Shown here: positions 1-9,883 of the stretch, piece by piece | How positions within the stretch are numbered: position 1 is the stretch's first letter | Layout of the letters: the number at the start of each line of letters is the position of its first letter | Source: Wolfiporia cocos | Taxonomy: Eukaryota; Basidiomycota; Agaricomycetes; Polyporales; Phaeolaceae | DNA length: 64,000 nucleotides | NCBI GenBank assembly: GCA_029448655.1 | Contig: JACCLO010000008.1 | Location: 1,364,001-1,428,000, forward strand | Direction: 5' to 3' | The notes under the pieces: generated by a model | Databases searched by the model: none | The model's input: the letters and a program-made list of their open reading frames with translations, nothing else | What the model was told of the DNA's origin: nothing | Program-made: the position numbers and the translations under genes

Positions 1-3000
1 ATATCGTCCAAATATACAATGACCTTCCCCGTGAGGACTAGGTCTCTAAATATGTCGTTCATCAAGGTCTGGAACGTGCCTGGTGCGTTGCACATTCCGA
101 AGAACATCACTAATGGCTCATAGAGCCCCCTATTAGTGATGAAGGCGGCTTTTTCTTCGTCGCCTTCCTTGATTCGGACGTTGGTGTATCCCCAACGAAT
201 GTCCAATTTGGAAAAGTACTTAGCCCGTTTAAGCTTGTTAAGCAGTTCCGTGATGAGCGGGAGCGGGTACTTGTTCTTTTTGGTCATCTGGTTCAACTTT
301 CGATAGTCCTGGATAGGGCGTAGTTTCCCATCCTTCTTTTTGACAAAGAAGAAGGGTGCCCCCCATGGTGACTTCGATGGGCGGATGCGGCCCGTGCGCA
401 GTTGTTCTTCTAGGAAATCGTCCAATGCTTCTTGTTCTCTAGGTGAAAGGGCGTAGATTTTGCCCGCGTATGGTTCCGAATTGGGGAGTAGTTCGATGGC
501 GTGGTCCCACGGTCGCCGTTCCGGGAGTGTGTCGAATTCCTTTTCCTCAAACACGTCTTTGAATTCGTGCAAGTACTCGGGTACGACTTCCTCGAACGTT
601 TTGGCTTCCGTGGTTTTGCCCGTCGCGATGGCGATTTCGGTTGCCTTCGTGGCGCGGATTCGTTCGGCGATGTCCGCTCTGCACTCGTCCCTGTTTTGGA
701 TCCATGCGTCAGCGAAAATGTAATAAATGTGATCACCGTCCTCGATTCGCTCGTGTTCGCAGTCACAAGAGAACGTGATCCGTCGCTTCTTCCAATCAAT
801 GGAAGGGTTATGGTCTTCGAGCCAGTCGAAGCCTAAAAAGATGTCCGCGGAGCTAAGTTCCGTAACGTGGAACTTGCGGGTTTCCAAGTGCGTGTCGATC
901 TGCATTTGGAGTTCGACGTAGTGCGTCATGAGCCCCATGCTGTTGGTTGATCCGTCCGCGTTGAACAGCTTGATAGGGCGGTCCAATGGGATCTGCTCGA
1001 GTCGGTGTTCCTCCACGTAGGACTTACTGATCACCGATCCAGTGGAACCGGAGTCGATGAGAGCCTTTGTGAAGAGGGCACGTCCGTCTGGGCGGTGGAG
1101 AGTGATCGGTACTTCGATCTGCTTTCCCCGTTTTCCCGTCTGGATGACCACTACACTTCCCCTGAGTTTTTCACCAGTTGAACCGAAACCCTGTGTTCCT
1201 CGCGTGGTTTCGCGGATTGACTTGACAATCTTGGTGTTGGGTGTCATATTGCATTCGAGTATGAACTGGGCGATTCTGTCCCCGTACTCGACCTGATAAT
1301 CTGCTCCAGTCTGATTATTCAGTATGACTTTTACTCGGCCGGTGTAGTCTTCGTCTACTACACCGCCTTCCACGTCGACTCCCTTGAGGGCGAGTCCGGA
1401 TCGTGGGGCGATACGTCCGTATACACCGGCTGGCATCCTGATCTTGATGCCCGTGTCTACGGTGACACGTTTCCCATTAGGAACAACGACCTCCTCCGCA
1501 GAGTAGAGGTCGTACCCAGCGGCACCTTCGCTTTTGCGCTCAGGTGGGATTGCCCGTGGGTGATCTAGGTATATGTCGAGCGTGACCGTCCTCTTCTTGA
1601 CGCGTCTACGCCGCATTTTCTTTTCTGATTTCTTAGTGGCACCTGATGCGTCTGCCATTTCCACATCAGGTGTCACTACCGGGTCCACATCCATTGGAAC
1701 ATATGTTACATTAACATTGGAGGAATTAAGCACGGTATTTGCCTCCCGCCACGCTCCAGTGGGAGGCGCCTCCAAGGCTGTTACAAACGAGTCGTCGGAG
1801 CATGTTGAAGCTCCGTCGTCGTCATCTATGTCCGATTCTTCAGATGCGAGTGGTATAGATACTGGTTCTAATATCGGGGCCCCGGTCTCTAGCCCATACA
1901 GTCCATCCACCGGTTCGTCGTCCTCCGTGGCAGCCGAGTCACTTTTTTGGGAGTTTACTGGTTCTTCTACTTCCAATACTGAAAAGCGATTCGAGGGGGA
2001 GGGACTTACCTGAGTGGGTGCGAACCCGGCTTCCTTTGCGGCGTCAGGGTTCTCCTTGGCCCAGGCGGCCACCATTCGGACAAAGTCCTCCTGGGGGATC
2101 TCGCTAAGGACCGTGGGAGCGTCATTCCCTGCAATAGCCTGCCGAGTTCGCTGTGTTCCGGATCCACTGGCGGCGGGGGTGGTGTTGGTCTTGGGCCGCC
2201 AGTTCGGTTGGTGCCAGGATGTCTTGGTGCATCCCTTACCAGGTGCCTCGGCCTGCGTCTTGCTGCAAGAGTGGCACTTCCTCTTGAGCAGGTTTGCCCT
2301 TTCTTCCGCAGTTGGCTCCGCTCGGGGAGCGCGCTCGGGCTTAGCACGCTCCTTGCCCTTGTCCGTGGTGCTCCTTCCGCTCCGCAGTTTTTCCTCGTCC
2401 CGGAGTCGACGCATCGCATTGTCGGTCCGGAGGATGGCCTGTTTCCATGACTCATAATCCTCCGGGATCTGGACATTGTACCCACGCTGCGATTTGTCGT
2501 TGACGGTGGCGGCGACGAACGCCTGGTGAACCGAGGAATATATGTCCTTGGGGATGGCCCTGGTGACCCAGCTATGGACCACCTGGTTCTCCCGGTCGTA
2601 CTTGGCTTCTCCCAGGAGTCGTTCCAGCTCCTGGAAGTATTCCTCGCCCTTACCGAGCGTCATGGTGAGGCGCTCTGCCGCTACCGCTGCCTTTTTCTCC
2701 AGGTCCGGGTCATCGAACTTTTGGTGCAGCTCCCAGACGAACCGTTGCCAGCTGATTCTCCACTGTCCTCCCAGGTAATGTTCCCTGGTGAACGCCGTTA
2801 CCCATGCGTCGACCTTTGGACCGCGGATCAGCGAGATTGCCGCCCCTACCTTTTTGGAATCGGTGAAAAGGATGGGGGCGTTGTCGTCGATGTACAGTTG
2901 GAGCCGCATGTACCAGTCCGTGAATCCGGTGCCGGTGAACGCTTCCGGTTCTCTGACCTTGGACTTGTACCGGGGGTCGGGCCGTGGCTCAGGCAGTATC

Positions 3001-3956
3001 GAGTATGCGTCCCACTGTGATGATGCTGGTTTCATTGGCCTCCACATAGACGCACGAGTTCCCTGGAGAGGCGCGGCTCCCCAGGTGTTCACGGGCGCGT
3101 TCTGTGTCGGCATTGGGTTACCAAACATGTCATGTGTTGGTGGTGGGCGGACTGCCTGGGCGAAGGTGTCGGGGCGGACGGGTGCTGGTGCCGTTAGTAC
3201 CGGAGGTGTGTAGCCGGGCAGGAATGGGTTTGTCTGCCGGGAGTTGCCACGAGTCGGGGGAGTGGGGAGAGGTCGGGATCCGCGCGGTGTTCGCTGAGGA
3301 GAGTGCATGTGCACTGATCGAACCCAGTTTTCTACCGGGCGGAACCTACTTTCTGCGACCGAGACGGGGGTCCTGACGGGGGGTGGTGCCTGGCTGTGAA
3401 GCGACGCTGCGTCTCCGGCTTGGAGGGCGTCCGCTTGTAACCGTTGAGCTTCCCGTAGGAACCGGGCTCCCATTTCTCGTGACCATGTCCCTGTCGTCAC
3501 CATCGCCTGCGCAACCTGCTGGCATCGCATGCCGAAGTCTGCTGTTGTGGGGTTGGGCGGGAACGCCCACTGCATGGCGAGTGGCGAGTCGATGTGTCCC
3601 AGCTGGTTGTCTGCGCGTACCGTATTCGACTGTTCTCTGGCCAACTGGAAGGCTAGGTTTATCGCTTCGCTACCGGGACCTTGGTCTTCCACTGACCCTC
3701 CAGGGGGGAGTGAGCGGGCGGGCTGGTGTTCGCCTATCGTTTCGGTGCGGACCGGGGCGACCTCTACCGGTGGTCGTGGGGCGTGCATGCTGTCAGCTAC
3801 CGAAAGGAGGGAAAATTCCTCCGGTAGACCGTGCACTTGGTAGTTTACCCACTGGCCTGGTAGGAATGGGTTCGTTCCAGCGGAACCTGGGAGCGGAATA
3901 TCGGCCGGGGTTTCAGGCCGCGGGTTGCGGATGTAGTCGATGTCGTGTGTGGCCAT
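1..3956 (-). CDS. Ty3/Gypsy gag-pro-pol polyprotein with dUTPase domain, partial
   Basis: One reading frame runs from ATG at 3956 to the left window edge, at least 1318 codons, without a stop. In order: a Gag region (capsid-like stretch about residues 375-475, encoded near 2830-2520), a Cys-rich patch near 2260, an acidic linker, a dUTPase domain (about residues 800-930, 1560-1170), an aspartic protease (DSGST at about 1045-1056), and reverse transcriptase ending at YLDD (5-16). The dUTPase shows all five family motifs: AGYDL, PRSGLALKG, VVDEDYTG, GDRIAQF and RGTQGFGSTG. The RT motifs WGAPFFFVKKKDG, LDIRWGY and FFGMCNAPGTFQ mark Metaviridae. RNase H, integrase and the 3' LTR lie outside the window. 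The gene makes a retrotransposon polyprotein; the dUTPase would lower dUTP during reverse transcription. The frame is open, so the copy may be young. Confidence 0.93.
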   Translation of the reverse strand, partial: MATHDIDYIRNPRPETPADIPLPGSAGTNPFLPGQWVNYQVHGLPEEFSLLSVADSMHAPRPPVEVAPVRTETIGEHQPARSLPPGGSVEDQGPGSEAINLAFQLAREQSNTVRADNQLGHIDSPLAMQWAFPPNPTTADFGMRCQQVAQAMVTTGTWSREMGARFLREAQRLQADALQAGDAASLHSQAPPPVRTPVSVAESRFRPVENWVRSVHMHSPQRTPRGSRPLPTPPTRGNSRQTNPFLPGYTPPVLTAPAPVRPDTFAQAVRPPPTHDMFGNPMPTQNAPVNTWGAAPLQGTRASMWRPMKPASSQWDAYSILPEPRPDPRYKSKVREPEAFTGTGFTDWYMRLQLYIDDNAPILFTDSKKVGAAISLIRGPKVDAWVTAFTREHYLGGQWRISWQRFVWELHQKFDDPDLEKKAAVAAERLTMTLGKGEEYFQELERLLGEAKYDRENQVVHSWVTRAIPKDIYSSVHQAFVAATVNDKSQRGYNVQIPEDYESWKQAILRTDNAMRRLRDEEKLRSGRSTTDKGKERAKPERAPRAEPTAEERANLLKRKCHSCSKTQAEAPGKGCTKTSWHQPNWRPKTNTTPAASGSGTQRTRQAIAGNDAPTVLSEIPQEDFVRMVAAWAKENPDAAKEAGFAPTQVSPSPSNRFSVLEVEEPVNSQKSDSAATEDDEPVDGLYGLETGAPILEPVSIPLASEESDIDDDDGASTCSDDSFVTALEAPPTGAWREANTVLNSSNVNVTYVPMDVDPVVTPDVEMADASGATKKSEKKMRRRRVKKRTVTLDIYLDHPRAIPPERKSEGAAGYDLYSAEEVVVPNGKRVTVDTGIKIRMPAGVYGRIAPRSGLALKGVDVEGGVVDEDYTGRVKVILNNQTGADYQVEYGDRIAQFILECNMTPNTKIVKSIRETTRGTQGFGSTGEKLRGSVVVIQTGKRGKQIEVPITLHRPDGRALFTKALIDSGSTGSVISKSYVEEHRLEQIPLDRPIKLFNADGSTNSMGLMTHYVELQMQIDTHLETRKFHVTELSSADIFLGFDWLEDHNPSIDWKKRRITFSCDCEHERIEDGDHIYYIFADAWIQNRDECRADIAERIRATKATEIAIATGKTTEAKTFEEVVPEYLHEFKDVFEEKEFDTLPERRPWDHAIELLPNSEPYAGKIYALSPREQEALDDFLEEQLRTGRIRPSKSPWGAPFFFVKKKDGKLRPIQDYRKLNQMTKKNKYPLPLITELLNKLKRAKYFSKLDIRWGYTNVRIKEGDEEKAAFITNRGLYEPLVMFFGMCNAPGTFQTLMNDIFRDLVLTGKVIVYLDD

Positions 3957-5094
3957 TGTATGTAGGAATGAAAGTTATGTATGAAAAATGTAGTCGCGAT
4001 TAAGACCGCTACCTGCCCACTGTGGCGCCTCCGAAGAGCTATCGGGGTGGTAACTAGAAAGTCTCAATCCACTACAAACTGCGTCCACCTCTTTTCGGAG
4101 ATGTGCCAAGAAACGCTAAGGGGTTTTCTTCCCAAAGCCGGCGAGAAAACGCAGCCTCCGAAACCTCGTCCAGCCCTGAAGCTAATTCAGGATACCGGGG
4201 GCACGGGAACTATCCGCCTATGTGGTGGGGCGTGTAAAAGTTCTACCGTATGGCGGCAAGTGCCGGTACAGTATTAGGCGATTTCCTGCCTCTTCAGCCG
4301 CGGGTTACGCGCTGGGTTGTATAGTAACGGGGGCACGGTAATGCGCGTATCGTGGGGCAGTAAGGCCCGTAAATAGACGACCAGTGCCTCTGTACACTGC
4401 CACAGGGCCCCTTAACGCCTTTGACTATTACGCGTCGGGTGCACAGTTACTGTGGTGGGGTTGTAACCCAAGACCTTTACAACCGCGTTGCACGGTGTTG
4501 GTCCAGTAGCTTAGAAGCAACGGCAGGAGAGGTCCCCTGCACGCTGTTCGCAAGATTCCCCCAGAACTCTAATCCCTTAACCCTGGGATGTGGCGGGTAT
4601 GGAAACCAATCACGTGCTCGGAGAACCGAAGTTCAACAAGAGCGAAAGAGAGGTGCACTTTGCCCCTAGTGCGCCGGGGTTGTGTAGGGTAAACCGCTAC
4701 ACGGGGTGGAGACTCATCTTATGACACAAGCAACACTTCAAGTAACTACTCAGGGGATTGTTACTCGCGTTTCAGCGCAATCTTAGCCTGAGGCTACTCA
4801 AGGCGTATAAGGCCAAGACGAGTCTGGGATGCTACCCTGCTCGTCGGCCAGTATATATGCTATTCTACTGTTTGTACACTGTTTGGCTACTGTACAGTTA
4901 TTACGTAAGCTGAGAGTCCGATATTATGGTAAACCCTATAATGGGTGTAAGTACACGGCACAGAGTGTCCGGAGGGTTGGTAACACGTGATAGGGTGTTC
5001 GGGGTCTTGCACGTGACCGCTTAGGCGCGCGCTTAGATAAGATAAGGGTTCAGGCTCTAGTCACTAGCTAGGCGAAAGAAATCGGCTTGTGACA
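3957..5094 (-). repeat. Leader and 5' LTR of the Gypsy element
   Basis: Non-coding stretch between the gag start and a sharp right end. Read on the minus strand the LTR begins TGTCACAAGCCG at 5094, the same TGTCACA start as the solo LTRs elsewhere in the window. A TATATA box lies near 4850 and would drive minus-strand transcription toward gag. The inner LTR end and the primer-binding site were not fixed; a TGG at about 4018 on the minus strand is one candidate. The base pairs after the LTR (5095-5099, CCGGA) should be one half of the target duplication; the other half is outside the window. Confidence 0.75.
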
Positions 5095-5099
5095 CCGGA

Positions 5100-6094
5100 C
5101 GTTGGGGAGCAATACGTAGCTGCCAAATTCTGATGGCAGTGTCGGGTTGGGTGGTATGACCCTTTCAGTTGTCATGGGGAATTGTTCTTCCACAACTACA
5201 TTGTGTCCTATGATGAGAGGGGCAAGAGTCCTCCTCATTGTTACGGACTGTGGTATGGGTACGGGCTGCTCTGTGCGAGCACCGAGAGGTGAGGGTGCGG
5301 ACCCTGTCAGGCCGTCACCTGGGGACGTGTTGGGGTGTCGATCTCTGAGGATGATTCGGACATGTCTGTTCGAACTCAAGATAAGCCTGTAATTCAAAAT
5401 TTCCTGGACGGGAGATCTAAAAAGATGAAACGGAATCTTCTGTCCATCTTATGCCATGTTTGATGTGCCAGTTTGTGTTGATCCAATTTCACACTTTGTC
5501 AGGTGTATGATTCCAAATGCAAAGCCTTGTCAGGCGATGTATTGCAAGTCTGGAAATGTAAATTTAAGGGCGGCTAAGCCGTGTACTGCACTACATATAC
5601 TACCATCTAGCGTCTTCCCATTTTGGAGATACTTGTGTATCACATTTGCATCTCTCTCAATCTCCCGTAATTCCTTGTTCTTGACTCTCCCATAGAGAGT
5701 GGTGAGGAAGAAGGTGTCATGGAATTTCCTGAAGTGGTGAACTTGGTTCACCACTGTTTGACTGTCCTTTTCCTTGTAGAATGGGGATGGGTCGTCAAGT
5801 ATGAAGATATAGAGTTTGGCGAGGATGCACTCGGTCTCTTCCAGGATAGGAAGGAGACAGAGTGCCCATTGGTACTTCGCGTATGTAATGCACACGCGTT
5901 CTCTATCGACGTCATTGGGTAGTCAGTGGAAATGTTCCTCGGGGTAAGTTGGTGATGTCGGTGTCATACTGGCTTCTCTCTAAGTGCAGCCGGAAGGGAC
6001 AGGATACATATGGCATGGGGGACCTACCCCGGCCAGACATACTGTTCAGGGTATTACACCCCTGGTGGTTAACCATGGCTTCAGCTGAGGACAC
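5100..6094 (-). pseudogene. Unrecognised gene fragment interrupted by the Gypsy element
   Basis: Three minus-strand open segments lie side by side: about 6094-5912, 5928-5530 and 5397-5095. The middle one reads as ordinary protein (a helical segment with CITYAKYQWALCLLPILEE and RVKNKELREIERDANVIHKY), and the last runs straight into the LTR end at 5094. The frames differ, so introns or damage must join them. The Gypsy element appears to have landed inside this gene. I do not recognise the family. It could be a host gene or part of an older transposon. Confidence 0.4.
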
Positions 6095-6425
6095 TGTGGG
6101 TTATCGTGCACCACCTCCATATCAACAGATCATGGGGTTGTCTTTCAACTTGGGCACTAGCCATGGGCCTGGGCTGCCATAAAGGCAAAGCCAGATCCTT
6201 GGGCCTGGATCATAAGCCCCCGTCTTTGAACATGCCAGTCTGGGTATCACCCATGGGTTGGCAGCGGTTTGCAAACAGGTAACAGTGCCACCTCTTTGCA
6301 GAGAGCAGCGCTGGCCCTTAAGCCTAGGTGTCAGCATTATCCCCTAGCCGAATATCTGTAAAAAAAAAGGTGTGCATGACGACCAGCCTAAAGCAGAAAA
6401 CAAAACAGCCACTACTGCCCCAGGG
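6095..6425. other. No gene seen
   Basis: About 330 bases without a convincing reading frame, ending in a short A-run (6361-6369) and the left target duplication of the next LTR. Nothing recognised. Confidence 0.5.
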
Positions 6426-6993
6426 TGTCACAGACTTACGTGGCTGTGAGGACCTGTGCAGCAGGGGTGTCCCTACATGGCTGACAAGCCAGTGTACGCA
6501 TCGACAAGAGGTGGGCGCAGAGGCTACATGGGAGCTTGGAGCATCCCTAGTGTACGCTGATATTGCTGACTAGCACACAGACGAGTAAGGCGATAAGGGC
6601 CCCTGGGGCAGAGACGCATCACGCGCACATTGCAAGAGAGGGGCCAAGGCCCAATGACGAGAATCTCAAAGATGGGCAATAAGGCCCATCTAGCTACAGC
6701 TTATATACAGAAGGAGAGAGTGGAGCGGATTACCCTAAAGTCATGGCCCGTGCGCATGTAACTAGTGGTGACCGTGATGCTACGCTACCTGTAACGAAGT
6801 GGTGACCAGTCACGTGGATATAGTGGTACGCGCGCCCCCTGACGGGCGCTCGTCTACATGGTCAGGTGCTCTTGGAGGTAACTAGGGTGCGATGAGGAGG
6901 AGATGATGATGAGAGGGGCGCGCGCGCGTACAGCGTTGCCCATACATACATAGAGAGGGAAGAGACATACCCCCCACTGGGATATCCATGACA
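6426..6993 (-). repeat. Solo LTR, minus orientation, TSD CAGGG
   Basis: 568 bp with TG...CA ends (TGTCACAGACTTACG at left, CCATGACA at right), flanked by the perfect 5-bp repeat CAGGG at 6421-6425 and 6994-6998. Read on the minus strand it has a promoter box (GCGCACGGGCC near 6750), a TATATAAG box near 6710 and a perfect hairpin at 6671-6690. No internal region is present, so LTR-LTR recombination has removed the element body. Confidence 0.88.
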
Positions 6994-7035
6994 CAGGGCC
7001 TGGCAGCCGGGGGGCGTAAAGAAGACTAGTTCAGA

Positions 7036-7150
7036 TGACACAAACTTACTTATATTGTTGAGGCCTTTGTAAAACATGTTACAAGCAGAGGTAAAAGAGC
7101 TACTAGCTTTGGGGGCTAATAGCAGTAGTCGATAAATGAACTAGTCTGAG
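7036..7150 (-). repeat. LTR-end remnant
   Basis: The sequence TGACACAAACTTACTT at 7036 matches the 3' end of the minus-oriented LTRs here (compare 63135). Its partner end was not found, so this is probably a truncated LTR cut by later insertions. Confidence 0.4.
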
Positions 7151-7574
7151 TGTCACAGATTATTTACGCTCCATCTTCACTAGCGCTATATGACTGTACT
7201 ACGTAGATTAGATAAGTGGGTTATCTCTTAGATTAGTGCTGCTTGGTCAGGTGCCCAGTATGTCATGCGTAGCTAGTGTTACTGGTTACCTGTCACTATA
7301 GGTGACACACACGGTCCTGCGCTTCAGGGTAGACACATGCGCCATGCCTGTACATACTTATAGTGCGGATGAGTGGCCTTACTGCCCTCATTCCTATTAT
7401 TCTAGTTGCTGGGCTAAATGCCCCTCTTGCTCATCTGGCTGGTGCGGTAACATACTGGCTGGTCAGCGACCACTGCAAGGTGTGAGGACCCTCACTATAC
7501 CAGCTCGACGTCTATGACTACGAGATGGGTGGTTCCCGGCTAGGCCAGTAGCACAGTCAGGTATGACTGTGACA
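7151..7574 (+). repeat. LTR-like repeat, plus orientation
   Basis: 424 bp from TGTCACAGATTATT to GACTGTGACA, with an LTR-type hairpin (near 7366-7392) after an ACTTATAG box. The 8-mer CTAGTCTG occurs on both sides (7141-7148 and 7575-7582), but on the left two extra bases (AG) separate it from the LTR. The target duplication is therefore imperfect or the borders are slightly off. Confidence 0.6.
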
Positions 7575-7685
7575 CTAGTCTGTGTGTCACGCCACCCCGC
7601 TACATCACCTTTGGCCTGGGGAGGCCTCGTCACCCTCTGCCAATAGGTCTTGGGTCACTGCTGGCTAGCGGTTGTCGCTCATCCG
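7575..7685. other. Short spacer between LTRs
   Basis: 111 bp of unassigned sequence, possibly part of an older LTR. It ends in ATCCG, the left half of the duplication of the LTR that follows. No gene. Confidence 0.4.
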
Positions 7686-7738
7686 TGACACAGTAATCAC
7701 TGTGTGTACCACTATGCGGAGATCTCCCCCATATCTCC

Positions 7739-8436
7739 TGACACAAACAAAGTTGTGGGACTCACACTATAGCTTGATAACAACTTGAAGGAGTTGTTGA
7801 AGCTGGTGAGGGGACGCTTGTAGGCGCAGTAGGAATGTTATGTAACTATGCGATAGCAGAGAACAATTCTAAGGCTTATCCGCAGTGATAGCCCTACTTA
7901 TATACATGCTTTGTGTGGTTACCAGTAAGGGAGCCAAACATGAAGACGGTCTGTGCGCAGACATAACTAATACAGCTAAGTCGTAAACTACAGTAGACCA
8001 TGTGCGCCGGTAATGGCCGCACCAGTAAGAACGTTTGTTTGGACCGTAGGTCCATGTTGTGGAAGTGGCTGTAGCTACGTTAGTAAGCCGTGCATGTGAT
8101 TCTTATATACCGGTATTGGGATATGAGTAATCGTAAAGGCATTGGCATGTGATAACGAGTGGGCCGCTTATCCAATCGGTCTAACATAGCCCGGTATCGG
8201 GATATGAGTAAGACGCGTGACACCGGAGGTTAGTCCGCTGAGTCATTGACGCGTACAAACGTGTTATGTACGTGTTGTTATGACAGGTGGACGTATACCG
8301 CGTTGTGTACGTGTTGTTTGGTTTAGTGTACGTGTAGACGGGCGCTTAGCAGCGTAAACGTCTACAAGGTCGTAGAAATACCAGATAAATAGGTAAAAAT
8401 ACGGGAAAAATAGTGGCATGTCCCAAATCTGTGACA
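7739..8436 (-). repeat. Solo LTR (family B, minus), TSD TCTCC
   Basis: 698 bp with TG...CA ends and a perfect TCTCC duplication at 7734-7738 and 8437-8441. It is the reverse-complement relative of the LTR at 23684-24380, which matches over its whole length. It is inserted in the family D LTR. Confidence 0.92.
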
Positions 8437-8772
8437 TCTCCCATCCTATAAGGAGAACAGTAGTAGACGTAATCTTGACGTCTACTCTGCAAGTACTAGG
8501 CCATCCATCCACCGTAAGGCACTAGACATAGTCCCAGACTAGCAAGAGTGAGGAGGTAGTATGCCGACACACGCAAGCATGCAGTAGAAGAGTGATCGCC
8601 AGGGGACTCGCCCCCTAGGCCTACAATACTAGTTCTGAGGAGTACCTCAGAACATACACTAGTATATATACATGAAGATGTGAGTCTAGCGCTACAGAGA
8701 GCCTGCCCTAATGGCAGGGTCTGTGCGCACTGTGACTATCTACAGAGGTAACGTAGCGACACTGTTACAAGT

Positions 8773-9343
8773 TGTCACAGATTGCCCTGTGGGGTGATCT
8801 ACGACGTCCCTTAGGTTGTATTGCAAAGGTGCCCCTAGGTGTGGGGCTAATTCCTTACTTACATCCTTTCCTCCTCGTCGCGCCTTGTTATTTCTTACTA
8901 AACCACCTGACCCACTAGATAAGCGCTGTAGGGTAGCGCGTGCCTCAAGTACATCACATTATGGTCACACAGTTACATGTTATGTTACGGTAGTTACATT
9001 GTCATGTGTCCTCTTAGTTACGGCGCACAGGCCTTGGCTTTAGGGCGGCCCTTATGGCCAGCTACAGCATGTATAAGTACGATGGGATGAGGACTTACTT
9101 CCTCATTCTTAAGATTCTCGACATTGGGGCTTGCCCCCCTTTCTTCTCGTCTTGCGTGATGCTGGCATGCAACGGCTCCAGCTCTCTCTCCCTCTCCGCC
9201 TCGCTAGTCTGGTATGTTGACTAGGGGTAGTCCTTTACGGCTTATGCCCGACGTTTACCGCTGCTGGATGCGCGTGTGCGCTATGGGCGTTATGGGCCCC
9301 CCGTCCTTGTAGGCCGGTCACACAGACCCGTAAGTCTGTGTCA
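8773..9343 (+). repeat. Solo LTR (family C, plus), TSD CAAGT
   Basis: 571 bp, TGTCACAG...CTGTGTCA, flanked by perfect CAAGT at 8768-8772 and 9344-9348. It contains the box GCGCACAGGCC plus TTTAGGG (about 9022-9048), a GTATAAG box and the hairpin at 9085-9107. It shares most of its sequence with the family C LTRs at 16823, 19143 and 23388. It is inserted in the family D LTR. Confidence 0.93.
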
Positions 9344-9883
9344 CAAGTACTGTGACTACTCACATGACCATGTAAGAGATAAGATAGTGAAGTACTTATC
9401 TACCTATGCACATGCGGTCCCAGATCGCATATCTAATCTAATCAGCTAGAGGCGCGAGGTCTCATCAGAGGGGGCTCAGCTCCAAGTACTTGGCTGTTGG
9501 GCCAGAGGTAGCTGCCATATTGGTGCAGGAGCTGACAAGGGGATTTCTTGTGACAATCTGGCATGGTTGAGTCCCCAGCAGGGCTGGTCCCACAGATGTG
9601 AGTAGTCTGTGTCAATGCCACAGCTAGCCCCACACCCATAAACCACACATGGCACTAGCTGCCAAGCATCACCAGACATGCCTAGAGCCCTAGTCCCAGG
9701 CCACCAGTCCAACCTGGTCTAAGAGCCCTGGTCATGAAGCCACACGAGCATGGCAAAGCACAGAGAGTCAGGCAGCACACCTAACCCATCCAACCATCCA
9801 CTGCCAGAACCCATCACTCACTGAACCTGTCATGCCCTGCTCTAGACACCAAGGCTATGTAAGACTCCCAGCTCGGACCAACG

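Larger units (their letters stand above)
7686..9555 (-). repeat. Solo LTR (family D, minus) carrying two nested LTRs
   Basis: The left end TGACACAG at 7686 is preceded by ATCCG; the right end CTTGTGACA at 9555 is followed by ATCTG (4 of 5 match). Removing the LTRs at 7739-8436 and 8773-9343 with one duplication each leaves about 590 bp, a normal LTR length here. On the minus strand it has the promoter box (8694-8724), TATATATA (8663-8670) and a perfect hairpin (8632-8653), in the usual order. It is the oldest member of this nest. Confidence 0.75.

Noticed and set aside
2006..2485. Minus-strand frame of 159 codons and several plus-strand frames in the Gypsy gag region
   Set aside because: All are in other frames than the continuous gag-pro-pol frame that carries the dUTPase, protease and RT motifs.
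3957..4100. A defined primer-binding site for the Gypsy element
   Set aside because: Two weak TGG candidates on the minus strand near 4018 and 4071 could not be matched to a tRNA 3' end with confidence, so no site is claimed.
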